The notes under the pieces: generated by a model
The model's database searches: none
Told to the model about the DNA's origin: nothing
Seen by the model: the letters and a program-made list of their open reading frames with translations, nothing else
Part shown: positions 53,431 to 62,676 of the stretch, one piece after another
Numbering within the stretch: the stretch's first letter is position 1
Layout: every line of letters begins with the position of its first letter
Assembly: GCF_047974105.1 (NCBI RefSeq)
Contig: NZ_JBHYRS010000005.1
Span: 62,001 to 126,000, forward strand
DNA: 64,000 nucleotides
Direction: 5' to 3'
Source of the DNA: Mitsuokella sp047974105
GTDB lineage: Bacteria; Bacillota; Negativicutes; Selenomonadales; Selenomonadaceae
Made by a program: the position numbers and the translations under genes

Positions 53431-53520
53431 CTACCGTCCCAGCATCTGCAAAATCAAGCCCCCGAGTACATTCCCGAGTACATTGACAAGCAGCGCGAGC
53501 AGAAAATCAACGATAGTCAT
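53431..53520 (-). CDS. Small hydrophobic peptide, candidate type I toxin
   Basis: A 29-codon ORF, ATG at 53518-53520, with a perfect AGGAGG seven bases upstream. The product starts MTIVDFLLALLV and ends LILQMLGR: a single membrane helix with one Asp near the N-terminus and a C-terminal Arg, the profile of type I membrane toxins. The middle is a 12-base tandem duplication (NVLGNVLG). It has its own promoter, and its transcript would end in the hairpin shared with a convergent small RNA. I do not recognise the exact family. Confidence 0.65.
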   Translation of the reverse strand: MTIVDFLLALLVNVLGNVLGGLILQMLGR

Positions 53521-53570
53521 TACATAACCTCCTCCCATGCCTTTTTAGCTGGTGAGGCTGTGGCTAAATC

Positions 53571-53599
53571 AGTATATCATAAATCTTCTCTTTAGTCGA
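53571..53599 (-). promoter_or_regulatory. Promoter of the hydrophobic-peptide gene
   Basis: On minus: TCGACT (53594-53599), 17 bases, TATACT (53571-53576). Further upstream, GTGATGA/TCATCAC (about 53617-53638) form an inverted repeat. Confidence 0.55.
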
Positions 53600-53768
53600 A
53601 GTGTAAATAGTCAAATCGTGATGAGCTCAATCATCACAACCTGACTTTTGTAGTACCATCTGCCATCTATAGAGATTCGCTTCTTGCTGACCGCTAGTTC
53701 TCAGACTATAATAAAATATAGAACATATTGTTATTTATTTATATCCTCTTACACCATAAGGAAAATTT

Positions 53769-54740
53769 ATGTGCAACGAATCAGATAAGAAATTAATATC
53801 CATTTTAGTACCCTGCTACAACGAAGAAGCGGTCCTGCACTTACTTTATCAGCGAATTTCAGCTGTAATCGAACCGATTCAGACTTACACCTTTGAATTA
53901 ATCTTTGTCAATGATGGCAGCACAGACCATACCTTAGACATCATACACGAACTGCGGGCAAAAGATTCTCGTATATCCTATGTCAATCTGTCGCGAAACT
54001 TCGGCAAAGAGATTGCCATGATAGCTGGTATCGACTACCTGAAAGGTGATGCTGCCATCATCATCGATGCAGACTTGCAGGATCCGCCGGAGCTCATCCC
54101 TGAAATGATATCCTGGTGGGAAAAGGGCTACGACGACGTATACGCAAAAAGACGGAGCCGTGCTGGAGAATCCATGTTCAAAAAATGGTCGTCCCATGCC
54201 TTCTACTACATCCTGCAGAAATTCACACACATCCCCATACAGGCAGATGTCGGCGACTTCCGCCTGCTGGACCTGCAATGCCTGAACGCCCTGCGCCTAA
54301 TGCGTGAATCACAGCGTTATACCAAAGGCCTTTTCAGCTGGATTGGCTTCAACAAGAAAGAAATTCTCTTTGACCGTGCTCCACGCGCTGCAGGGCGGAC
54401 AAAATGGGATTACTGGAAACTCAGCAATCTTGCCATTGAGGGAATTACCAGTTTTACCATTCTCCCGCTGCGTGCGGCCTCTTTCATAGGGTGTCTCCTG
54501 GCACTTTTCGCCCTCATCTACATGGCCTTTATCATCATTCGCACCCTGATTTATGGCGGAGATGTCCCCGGCTATCCCTCCCTCATCTCGATCATCCTCT
54601 TCATTGGAGGTATCCAACTGCTTTTCCTCGGCATCATTGGCGAATATCTCGGCAGAGTATTCAACGAGAGCAAGTTCAGGCCATTGTATTTGGTAAAAGA
54701 TTATAACGGGAAAAGCATAATTGACCAAAGATGCAAATAA
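53769..54740 (+). CDS. Polyprenyl-phosphate glycosyltransferase, GT2 family
   Basis: A 323-residue GT2 enzyme like GtrB, which makes undecaprenyl-phosphate-hexose on the inner face of the membrane. N-terminal ISILVPCYNEEAVL, FVNDGSTDHT, then catalytic DADLQDPPELI, and a typical RRSRAGES and RYTKGLFSWIGF. Two C-terminal helices (RAASFIGCLLALFALIYMAF and LFIGGIQLLFLGIIGEYLG) anchor it. Start after AAGGAAAATTT. First of the glycan genes; GtrA at 59961 is its likely flippase partner. Donor sugar unknown. Confidence 0.9.
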   Translation: MCNESDKKLISILVPCYNEEAVLHLLYQRISAVIEPIQTYTFELIFVNDGSTDHTLDIIHELRAKDSRISYVNLSRNFGKEIAMIAGIDYLKGDAAIIIDADLQDPPELIPEMISWWEKGYDDVYAKRRSRAGESMFKKWSSHAFYYILQKFTHIPIQADVGDFRLLDLQCLNALRLMRESQRYTKGLFSWIGFNKKEILFDRAPRAAGRTKWDYWKLSNLAIEGITSFTILPLRAASFIGCLLALFALIYMAFIIIRTLIYGGDVPGYPSLISIILFIGGIQLLFLGIIGEYLGRVFNESKFRPLYLVKDYNGKSIIDQRCK

Positions 54741-54772
54741 TATCAAAAAGACTTCTTATTCATCCTCGCTTC

Positions 54773-56245
54773 TTATTTATCCTCTGCAGATTTATTTAAT
54801 CGAATCGATTTTAAATTATAATATTCTGCCACTGCCTGATTGATGAAATCATTTTGGTCTTCTTTTATATGTCCCATACCAGTTCCTGTATAATCATGAT
54901 TAATTACTATTTTTTCATTATATATTATTTCTTTTTTCATAAACGGATATTCACTTTTCGAAATCACAATATCCTGATGAATATTTTCATTACATTTCGC
55001 AACGATATTTTGAAATCCATCATATATTAATTTCTCGGTACAGAGATTTACACTCATGGTACATAACGTAAATACTATAAGAAAAATACCTACTATTTTT
55101 ATAGCGAAATCACGATAATAATGGATATTCCCTATTGACATAATATGTGCCGATATCATACTGGCAATCAGAAGAAATATTGTTGTACCAAACATAGAGC
55201 GATAAGGAATTATCGGAGAAGCTAACATAGATACTGCTGATATGCCGCCCATAAGTACAAAAATCCATAACAATCTATATTCCTCAACAAAATGGGAATC
55301 ATAGCATTTTTTTCGTATATTTGCATATAAGAATGGTGTAAAGAAAAACACCAATAAAAATTCCCTTACAAAAGACTCTAAGAGTACTAAAAATTTAACT
55401 ATACCTAAAAGTATAAAAGAATACTCCTGCTGCATAACCTTTGAAATATGATATCGTACATAATTTCCTGGAGCAAATATAAGTGCAGCATATCCTATAG
55501 AAATACCTAAAAGACCATACCACATCCACGTTGTTCTCTTTTTTAAACAGAGGATTACTGCCATGGTTAATACTGCTAAGGCAGAATTTTCATTGGTATT
55601 TCCTGCAAGCAGCCCGAGTAAAAAAGGTACTATTTTGCTTATAACGCCTTTTCCCTGCATGATTTTCCATGATTGACCGCGTACACCATCTACATACATC
55701 AGAATAAAAACGAGTTGGAAAAACATGGGCCAAAGATAATTAGCTGCCCCAGAAACCCATAAAGTGGTGTTGAAAAAAGCAAAATTTATTATCCAGAAGC
55801 CTGTAAAGGTGCCAACTAGGTATTTCCAATTTTTCCAACAATATTTTCCTAAACTAATGCGGCAGATCAACATAAGTATAATTGCAAACATCAGTGTATT
55901 TAAAATATTAAATATAGGCTTGCCAAGCAGCATGAAGAAATTAGCAAAAAAAGAGCCTTCGATACGTCCACTCCACGTCATGTACATTGAAGAAACAGAA
56001 GTGAATATGTCGGACAAGGATGTAATTCGGATCCAGGTATGCCCTTCCTGTATGCCATCAAGATTGCCACCATGTTCGCCATCCCAGATAAAAGAATGGA
56101 TATAATCATCCGACATCAAAGGGAAAAAATAATTGCAAAAATAGATATACACTGTGCAGACAGTCAAACTGAGCCAAAAATACGCCACTTTTTTATGTTC
56201 GTGTAGATATTTAAGTACCAAAATACAACATTCTCCTATGTCCAA
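54773..56245 (-). CDS. Polytopic membrane protein, DUF6056-like
   Basis: A 490-residue AT-rich gene for a protein with about ten membrane helices. After the first helix comes FPLMSDDYIHSFIWDGEHGG, whose Asp-Asp pair near a loop suggests a GT-C-type glycosyltransferase, as in DUF6056 or GtrV-like glucosyltransferases. Direction and base composition differ from the flanking glycan genes, suggesting an insertion. Start is uncertain: TTG at 56245, or TTG at 56221 with AGGAG upstream. Function not assigned. Confidence 0.65.
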   Translation of the reverse strand: MDIGECCILVLKYLHEHKKVAYFWLSLTVCTVYIYFCNYFFPLMSDDYIHSFIWDGEHGGNLDGIQEGHTWIRITSLSDIFTSVSSMYMTWSGRIEGSFFANFFMLLGKPIFNILNTLMFAIILMLICRISLGKYCWKNWKYLVGTFTGFWIINFAFFNTTLWVSGAANYLWPMFFQLVFILMYVDGVRGQSWKIMQGKGVISKIVPFLLGLLAGNTNENSALAVLTMAVILCLKKRTTWMWYGLLGISIGYAALIFAPGNYVRYHISKVMQQEYSFILLGIVKFLVLLESFVREFLLVFFFTPFLYANIRKKCYDSHFVEEYRLLWIFVLMGGISAVSMLASPIIPYRSMFGTTIFLLIASMISAHIMSIGNIHYYRDFAIKIVGIFLIVFTLCTMSVNLCTEKLIYDGFQNIVAKCNENIHQDIVISKSEYPFMKKEIIYNEKIVINHDYTGTGMGHIKEDQNDFINQAVAEYYNLKSIRLNKSAEDK

Positions 56246-56248
56246 AAA

Positions 56249-56593
56249 CTATGCGATTCGTAATACCTGATCCACTTCGAGCCCCAGCCGATCGGCTTCA
56301 CCGGCAGTCATTTCAAGGGTACTGTAGGCCTGCCAGCAGGCTGAAATACCAATCCAGGGACGAAGGTTCCGTACGATTTTGAGGATTTTTCCCTGCCTGT
56401 CGAGAAAAATCGCGTCAATAGCAAAACGCATAAAGCACATATGAATACTGTTGCACGGTGTAATTAACAGCCCTGTCGCAGGCGGCAGGGGCTTTTGCAG
56501 CATCAGTCCGACCAAACGCGTCCAAAATGTGTCGGCAACTCTCACTGTAATATTGAAATCTTTATCGGGAACAGAAAAAATCCTTGTCATCAT
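56249..56593 (-). CDS. DUF192-family protein
   Basis: About 114 residues (MMTRIFSVPDKDFNITVRVADTF...), matching the DUF192 fold. GLLITPCNSIHMCFMRFAIDAIFLDRQGKIL is the family signature (usually P..IHmfFM.f.iDvvF.d). The C-terminal LEMTAGEADRLGLEVD is also conserved. Here no signal peptide is evident, though some relatives are exported. Three bases before the DUF6056-like gene on the same strand, likely co-transcribed. Start between 56593 and 56611 is uncertain. Biochemical role unknown. Confidence 0.85.
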   Translation of the reverse strand: MMTRIFSVPDKDFNITVRVADTFWTRLVGLMLQKPLPPATGLLITPCNSIHMCFMRFAIDAIFLDRQGKILKIVRNLRPWIGISACWQAYSTLEMTAGEADRLGLEVDQVLRIA

Positions 56594-56733
56594 GATCGAA
56601 TCGGCCCTCATTACCTAGTGTCAAAAACATTTCTTCCTATTCGAAACCATCCATATTATAATAAAGTAAAACAATATGTTATGCAAGCAGAACGGAATTC
56701 TTGCAGACGATACGAAGAAGAGGGGGAGATTTG

Positions 56734-58278
56734 TTGGCTCAGGCGATCATTATCGGGGCTGGACCGGCAGGGCTGACAGCGGCTTATGAACTGCTGCGGC
56801 AGACTGACATTCATCCGATTGTACTGGAAAAAGAGGCTTTCGTCGGCGGCATCGCGCGTACGATGACGTATCATGGCTGTCACATCGATGTTGGGGGACA
56901 TCGTTTTTTCTCGAAAGACCAGCGCGTTATGGAGCTCTGGAAGAGTCTTTTGCCAGAACAGGGAGCACCGTCAAAAGATGATTTGATCTTGCATCGTGAC
57001 TGTCAACTTCAGGCAGGCGGGCCGGATCCAGAAAAGACGGATGACGTCATGCTGATCCGTACACGCCTTTCACGCATCCTCTATCTGCATCATTTCTTCC
57101 CTTATCCTGTCTCCATCGGTTTGACGACAATCCGAAATCTCGGTTTTTCCAGACTGATGAAGATTGGCCTGAGCTACCTTCATGCCTGCATCCGCCCACG
57201 CGAGGAAAAGAATCTCGAAGATTTTATGGTCAACCACTTTGGCGAAGAGCTTTACCGCATGTTCTTCCGCGACTACACGCATAAAGTCTGGGGGCGTTAT
57301 CCCGATGCGATTGACGCCGACTGGGGCAGCCAACGCATCAAGGGAGTTTCTATCCTAAAAGCTCTGGCAAATCTCTTTGGGCAGAAAAAAAACAGCGAGA
57401 AAGAAACCTCTTTCATTGATCGTTTCCTTTATCCCAAATACGGTCCCGGCCAGATCTGGCAGACTATGCAGCAAAAAGTAGAAGAAATGGGCGGCGAGGT
57501 GCGTCTGAATCATCAGGTCATATGCCTGCTTGGCACCAAGGAAAAACTCACCGGCGTTGTCGTGATGACGACGGAAGGTGAACAGACTCTCAAAGCCGAC
57601 TATGTATTTTCAAGTATGCCAATTGCAGAATTGGCCGACAAACTGCCGACTGAAGCCATCAGCTCTCAGAGTCGAACTATCGCTGAAAATCTCCCTTACC
57701 GCGACTTTATCACAGTTGGCATCCTGACGGACAAGGTCAATCTCAAAAACACGACGAACCGTCCGACTCTCGGCAATATCCCGCCCGACTGCTGGATTTA
57801 CGTACAGGAACCTGACGTCCGCATGGGCCGTCTGCAAATCTTCAACAATTGGTCGCCGTACTTGCTGCCGGATCCTGAACATCAGGTCTGGCTCGGGCTC
57901 GAATACTTCTGCCGCGAAAACGATGGCATGTGGAATATGCGCGACAAAGACTTCATCACTATGGCCATCCGCGAGCTGGAGTCCATGGGCATCCTGCAGT
58001 CCAAAGATGTCAAAGATGCCGTACGCTACCGCGTCGAGAAAGCCTATCCCGCTTATTTCGATGCTTACGAAGATTTGCCGCAGGTCCGCGAGGAACTCGA
58101 TAAAATCAAAAATCTCTACTGCATTGGCCGCAACGGCCAGCACCGTTATAATAACATGGACCATTCTATGCTGACAGCCTATGAAGCTGTGCGGAATATA
58201 CACGATGCTTTGCCGACCAAAGAAAATGTATGGAATGTCAATACGGAACAATCCTACCAGGAAACCAAGAAAGGATGA
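56734..58278 (+). CDS. FAD-dependent oxidoreductase of the amine-oxidase/UGM-like group
   Basis: A 514-residue flavoprotein. The N-terminal dinucleotide fold is AIIIGAGPAGLTAAYELL, followed by VLEKEAFVGGIARTMTYHGCHIDVGGHRFF, typical of amine-oxidase/UDP-galactopyranose-mutase relatives. C-terminal YCIGRNGQHRYNNMDHSMLTAYEAVRNI is the second FAD-binding part. TTG start at 56734, with AGAGGGGGAG upstream. It lies in line with a GT2, a GT-C-like protein and GtrA, so it probably acts on a lipid- or nucleotide-linked sugar rather than on haem precursors. Substrate unknown. Confidence 0.82.
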   Translation: MAQAIIIGAGPAGLTAAYELLRQTDIHPIVLEKEAFVGGIARTMTYHGCHIDVGGHRFFSKDQRVMELWKSLLPEQGAPSKDDLILHRDCQLQAGGPDPEKTDDVMLIRTRLSRILYLHHFFPYPVSIGLTTIRNLGFSRLMKIGLSYLHACIRPREEKNLEDFMVNHFGEELYRMFFRDYTHKVWGRYPDAIDADWGSQRIKGVSILKALANLFGQKKNSEKETSFIDRFLYPKYGPGQIWQTMQQKVEEMGGEVRLNHQVICLLGTKEKLTGVVVMTTEGEQTLKADYVFSSMPIAELADKLPTEAISSQSRTIAENLPYRDFITVGILTDKVNLKNTTNRPTLGNIPPDCWIYVQEPDVRMGRLQIFNNWSPYLLPDPEHQVWLGLEYFCRENDGMWNMRDKDFITMAIRELESMGILQSKDVKDAVRYRVEKAYPAYFDAYEDLPQVREELDKIKNLYCIGRNGQHRYNNMDHSMLTAYEAVRNIHDALPTKENVWNVNTEQSYQETKKG

Positions 58279-58282
58279 AATC

Positions 58283-59953
58283 ATGGGACCAATAATCTTG
58301 CAGAAGGAACGGAAGCTGCTTTTCTTCCTCTCTATGTTCATCGGCCTGCTGTTTATTTCCAGAAATCTCGATAATGACATCTGGTTTCTGCTCAGTGACG
58401 GCTGTTATGTCATGAACTATGGCTGGCCGACCACAGACCCCTTGAGCATGCATCAGGGACTTGACTTCGTCATGCAGCAATGGCTCAGTGCCGTGATTTT
58501 CTGGCAGTCCTATGTTATCGACGGCGAAAGCGGCCCTATCGCCGTCGTCTGCATCGTCAGCACTCTAGCTATACTCGCTTACTACAAGCTCCTTACCAGC
58601 GTTTCTGAGGGCAACCAGCGTCTTGCTGTGGCTGCTACAACCCTTATTTTTGTCATGCCCTGCCTCTTCTTCATGGTCACCCGACCGCAGATTTTCTCCC
58701 TGTTGATTTTCATCTTGACAATGATCCTTTTGGAAAAATCTATTCATACTATAACCATAAAGCGTTATCTTGGCTTTTTCTTACTATCTATCCTGTTGAT
58801 CAATTTCCACGCTGCTATGTGGCCCCTGATGCTGATTCTCTGTTTACCATATCTGGCAGAGAAAATCGTACGTCTTGACCCTAAAGGCATATTCCTGCAT
58901 AAGGTCACCTTACCTTGGCATAAATATATTGTCTTATTGCTGATCATTGCTGTTGGCGGTTTTTTTAATCCATATGGCATCGATGCTATGACCTATACAT
59001 CTCATTCTTATGGAGTAGACCTGATCAACTCCATAGTCAGTGAGATGCATCCTCTTACCTTTAGCAATCCGCTGGGGAAAGTTGCTTTCTGCTTAATGGG
59101 CTTTCTCATTTTTATGTACAGCCGCGAGAAATTCCCCTTACGCTGGCCATTGCTCTCTCTGGGAATGGCAATTCTGGCTTTATCTGCTACCAGAAGTTTA
59201 AGTCTTTTTCTGACCATTGGTCTTTTCCCCGTGGCCTATTATCTGCGTTACTGGCAGGCAAAGAAAATAAATGCTGTTCAGCCTCAAAAAGTAAATAAAA
59301 AATTCTGTGTTGTCATGATGATCCTGATTCTGCTGACCTATGCTTATATATTCTATAAAAACAAAGGAGCTATTCTTCAGGATTTGATGCAAATTCCTTT
59401 ATTTATAATAGTAGGAATTATCCTTATAATTACCATTATAGCAATTATTGAATGGAAATATGGCAGTTTGAAAAAAGTGCGTTCTATCCCTATAAGGTTC
59501 CTGATTTTCCTTACCATATTGGCAACGCTTTGCAGCGTTATGCCTTTATTTGTCAGACATTCCCTTGAACCGCCTTTGGCAAAACAGGCAGTAGATTATA
59601 TTATTGCAGAAAATCCTAACGCCTCTCCTATCATCTGGACTGGCTTCAATCAGGGCGGATATGTCGAATTCCGTGGATTAAAGCCGTATCTCGATCCCCG
59701 CGCTGAAGTCTTTCTCAAAGCTAATAATCACCAAAAAGATATCTTGCAGGAATATCAAGATTTGGAAACAGCCACGATAACCTATCAGGACTTTTTAGCA
59801 CGATATGATTTTGACTACATTCTGACGAGAAAAAAAGATCTCATGTATAACTACCTCAAGGAAGATCCCCATTATGAATTGGTTTTAGAATATGACGGCA
59901 CAGAATTTGGCGATAACAGCAGTGTGCGTCTCTATAAGCCTATCAAGGAATGA
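58283..59953 (+). CDS. GT-C-like polytopic membrane protein
   Basis: 556 residues with about 11 helices and a C-terminal extracytoplasmic domain (about residues 440-556, with WTGFNQGGYVEFRGLKPYLD). After helix 1 the loop ISRNLDNDIWFLLSDGCYVM has an acidic Asp-Asp pattern as in GT-C glycosyltransferases of the ArnT/PMT type. Four bases after the flavoprotein gene; start at 58283 behind AAAGGATG. The second half is AT-rich. Likely transfers a lipid-linked sugar outside the membrane; this is inference from topology and neighbours. Confidence 0.7.
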   Translation: MGPIILQKERKLLFFLSMFIGLLFISRNLDNDIWFLLSDGCYVMNYGWPTTDPLSMHQGLDFVMQQWLSAVIFWQSYVIDGESGPIAVVCIVSTLAILAYYKLLTSVSEGNQRLAVAATTLIFVMPCLFFMVTRPQIFSLLIFILTMILLEKSIHTITIKRYLGFFLLSILLINFHAAMWPLMLILCLPYLAEKIVRLDPKGIFLHKVTLPWHKYIVLLLIIAVGGFFNPYGIDAMTYTSHSYGVDLINSIVSEMHPLTFSNPLGKVAFCLMGFLIFMYSREKFPLRWPLLSLGMAILALSATRSLSLFLTIGLFPVAYYLRYWQAKKINAVQPQKVNKKFCVVMMILILLTYAYIFYKNKGAILQDLMQIPLFIIVGIILIITIIAIIEWKYGSLKKVRSIPIRFLIFLTILATLCSVMPLFVRHSLEPPLAKQAVDYIIAENPNASPIIWTGFNQGGYVEFRGLKPYLDPRAEVFLKANNHQKDILQEYQDLETATITYQDFLARYDFDYILTRKKDLMYNYLKEDPHYELVLEYDGTEFGDNSSVRLYKPIKE

Positions 59954-59960
59954 ACTTTTT

Positions 59961-60341
59961 ATGACGAAAGAACGACTAAAGGAAATCCTGCGCTTTCTAT
60001 TATCAGGCGGCTTCTGCTTCCTGATTGATTACGGGCTTTTGTTTATTTTGACGGAATATGCAGGTCTTCACTATCTTTATTCTTCGGCTACATCCTTCTC
60101 GATTTCTCTGGGAGTAAATTACTGGTTCTGTATTCATTTTATCTTCTGCAAAGCTGCAGAACAGACACCTCGGCAAAAAATATTTTTTATTATTGTCGGC
60201 ATTATGGGCTTAGGACTCAATCAAGTCTGCATGTGGCTGTTTGCCTCAATCTGCGGACTCTACTATATGATTGCAAAACTCTTTTCAACGGCTATCGTAA
60301 CGGTCTGGAACTATTTGACAAAACGATGGGCTGTAAACTAG
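59961..60341 (+). CDS. GtrA-like flippase
   Basis: A 126-residue protein with four membrane helices, matching GtrA: LKEILRFLLSGGFCFLIDYGLLFIL at the N-terminus and SISLGVNYWFCIHFIF in the middle, then AIVTVWNYLTKRWAV at the end. GtrA proteins are thought to flip polyprenyl-phosphate-sugar. Seven bases after the GT-C-like gene, so the same operon; works with the GT2 at 53769. Confidence 0.9.
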   Translation: MTKERLKEILRFLLSGGFCFLIDYGLLFILTEYAGLHYLYSSATSFSISLGVNYWFCIHFIFCKAAEQTPRQKIFFIIVGIMGLGLNQVCMWLFASICGLYYMIAKLFSTAIVTVWNYLTKRWAVN

Positions 60342-60347
60342 AAACGC

Positions 60348-60391
60348 AAAAGCCATCCCTGACAGCATCAATGCATCAGAGATGGCTTTTT
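60348..60391. terminator. Terminator of the glycan operon
   Basis: AAAAGCCATC (60348-60357) with GATGGCTTTTT (60381-60391); a small inner TGCATCA/TGATGC-like repeat lies in the loop. Confidence 0.75.
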
Positions 60392-60392
60392 A

Positions 60393-61255
60393 CTACCCGT
60401 TTAATAGATTTTTCAAGATATAAAGCAGACTTGGAACAAGCGTCACAACAAAGATTGCAGGGAAAATAAAGAGGACTCCTGATTCTTAAGGGTATTGCCC
60501 ATGCTTGTGCCGAGACGTTCGGCCTGAATGATAGACGTCATAAAGAGCGAAACATCGTCAACGCCGCAGCGGTCGGCCATGCTGCGCATGGCCGTACGCC
60601 GCACTACGCCCATACGTATATCATCCTGCAAACGGCGGAATTCGTCAATAAGAGGGCCCTTCATGCGGGCCGTGATTTTTGACAGGGACGCATCAAAGGA
60701 AAGACCGGCCTGCACGCTGACACAAAGCAGGTCGAGCACCTGCGGCAGCTGGCTTTGAATCTTTTTCTGCCTTTTGTCAATCGTCGTGTTTAGGAAGACA
60801 ACGGGCATCAGGCCGCCGAGCAGGCCCAACAGGAAAATCATCATGGCTCTCTGCACAACGGCATAATGGGCGTGCTGCAGCAGTACAAATCCAAACAGCC
60901 ACATCATGACGGCCCCTAACAGGCAGCTGCCGTAAAATTCGGCAATGCCCCATTCGCGGGATTTGCCTGCCAGAACCAGTCTCTTCTGGATAATAGGGCG
61001 CAGTTTTCTTGGCGTCAAAGCCTCGGCCAAGGAGCCCAGTATCTTTTTAAAGCCGCCCTCTCCGGCCTCTGTCTGCTGTCTGGCAGTCGGCTCGTATGTA
61101 GGCGCGGCAAAGGGCTCGTCTGGTTCTGCAGTTGTTTCCAAGCTTGCCATACGCTTGCGGATGGTCGATTTGGGCTGAACGGTCTGACGAATCAGGCCGA
61201 ACAGAAGGAGAAAAATAATTGCGGTAAGCGAGAGGACAAAAAGAACTTTGAGCAT
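60393..61255 (-). pseudogene. tadC: TadC pilus assembly protein, frameshifted near the C-terminus
   Basis: A type II secretion F-domain protein. The main frame (60443-61255) has 270 residues: N-terminal helix, linker, then the conserved QLPQVLDLLCVSVQAGLSFDASLSKI and QAERLGTSMGNTLKNQ. It then turns into an out-of-frame tail (ESSLFSLQSLL). In the next frame, the expected TadC end VLFIFPAIFVVTLVPSLL is seen, with a stop at 60393-60395. About 25 residues between them (normally a basic linker) and the frame are lost. The last helix is therefore missing in the product. Starts in the cpaF stop (TGATG). Confidence 0.8.
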
Positions 61256-62661
61256 CAGAATCGTCCTCCTGTAAAGGCAATATCATTGCCGCCCTCCGGC
61301 GTGAAGAAGCCCTCGGGCAGCTTGATGCCGCTGATTTCGAACTTCTCGAGGAAGCTCGGCTGCAGGCCGGTCGGCATGAAACGGCCAAGGATTTTGCCAT
61401 TATTGTCAAAGCCGGTCTGCTCGAAGCGGAAAAGGTCCTGCGTCGTGATGGTCGTGCCTTCCATTTTCTGGACTTCCGTGATGTACGTGATTTTACGGCT
61501 GCCGTCGCGCAGGCGGGCCTGATGGATGACAAGGTCGATGGCCGACGAAATCTGCTCACGGATGGCTCGCTCCGGCAGTTCCAGTCCAGACATCATGACC
61601 ATGGTCTCAAGGCGCGACAGAACATCGCGCGGGCTGTTGGCATGGGCCGTTGTCAGGGAGCCGTCATGGCCGGTATTCATGGCCTGCAGCATGTCGAGGG
61701 CCTCGCCGGTACGAACCTCACCGACGATGATGCGGTCCGGACGCATGCGCAGGGCGTTGCGCACAAGGTCGCGGATGGTGATGGCACCTTTGCCCTCAAG
61801 ATTGGCAGGACGCGCCTCGAGCGTCACGACATGCTGCTGCTGCAGACGCAGTTCGGCAGCGTCCTCAATCGTCACGATGCGTTCGCCATCGGGGATGAAC
61901 GAGGAAATGACATTCAGCGTTGTCGTTTTACCGGAACCAGTACCGCCCGAAACAAGGATGTTGATGCGCGCCTTGACGCAGGCGCGCAGGAACGTCGCCA
62001 TTTTCTCATCCATCGTGCCAAACGAAATAAGGTTGTCGACGCTCAGCGGCGTTTTCGAGAATTTACGGATGGTCAGGCACGGGCCAATGAGTGACAATGG
62101 CGGGATGATAATATTGACACGCGAGCCATCTTCGAGGCGGGCATCGACGAGCGGAGAGGATTCATCGACACGGCGGCCCAGCGGCGTCAGAATTCGTTCG
62201 ATGATGTTCATCAAATGCGCCGTATCGTGGAACTTCGCGTCCGTGAGCTCGAGCTTGCCCATACGTTCGACGAATACCTGACGCGGACCGTTGACCATGA
62301 TTTCAGTGATGGAGTCGTCCTTGCGCAAAGCCTCAATCGGGCCGAGACCGAGGACTTCATCGCGGATATCGGCAATCAGGCGCGGCTTCTCACCCTGCGG
62401 GATGGAGAATGGATTCTCGTCAAGCACGCGCTGACAGTAATCGGCAATCAAGGTCTCAACCTGATGCGGGTCCTGATTGACTGAGGAAAGCATCGCCTGC
62501 TCTGCCGGCGTCATCTCGTCGACAATGCGCTGGTGGATACGCTGCTTGATTTCCTGATAAGAACGCTCCGCCGCCGTATCCTGATTCTCTTCGCGCGAAC
62601 CAAAAATATTCACCTGCCGGTTCTCATCAGCCGCCCGACCTAAGCGCGTCAATAAAGACAT
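61255..62661 (-). CDS. cpaF: CpaF/TadA pilus assembly ATPase
   Basis: A 468-residue secretion ATPase powering Flp pilus assembly. Walker A is LVSGGTGSGKTTTLNVIS, Asp box TIEDAAELRL, Walker B RMRPDRIIVGEVRTGEALDML, and His box HDGSLTTAHANSPRDVL. N-terminal dimer domain precedes these. Intact. Gene order is tadB, flp, tadE, cpaF, tadC on minus, with tadC overlapping the stop by one base. Confidence 0.95.
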   Translation of the reverse strand: MSLLTRLGRAADENRQVNIFGSREENQDTAAERSYQEIKQRIHQRIVDEMTPAEQAMLSSVNQDPHQVETLIADYCQRVLDENPFSIPQGEKPRLIADIRDEVLGLGPIEALRKDDSITEIMVNGPRQVFVERMGKLELTDAKFHDTAHLMNIIERILTPLGRRVDESSPLVDARLEDGSRVNIIIPPLSLIGPCLTIRKFSKTPLSVDNLISFGTMDEKMATFLRACVKARINILVSGGTGSGKTTTLNVISSFIPDGERIVTIEDAAELRLQQQHVVTLEARPANLEGKGAITIRDLVRNALRMRPDRIIVGEVRTGEALDMLQAMNTGHDGSLTTAHANSPRDVLSRLETMVMMSGLELPERAIREQISSAIDLVIHQARLRDGSRKITYITEVQKMEGTTITTQDLFRFEQTGFDNNGKILGRFMPTGLQPSFLEKFEISGIKLPEGFFTPEGGNDIAFTGGRF

Positions 62662-62676
62662 CGTATCTCACCTCAA

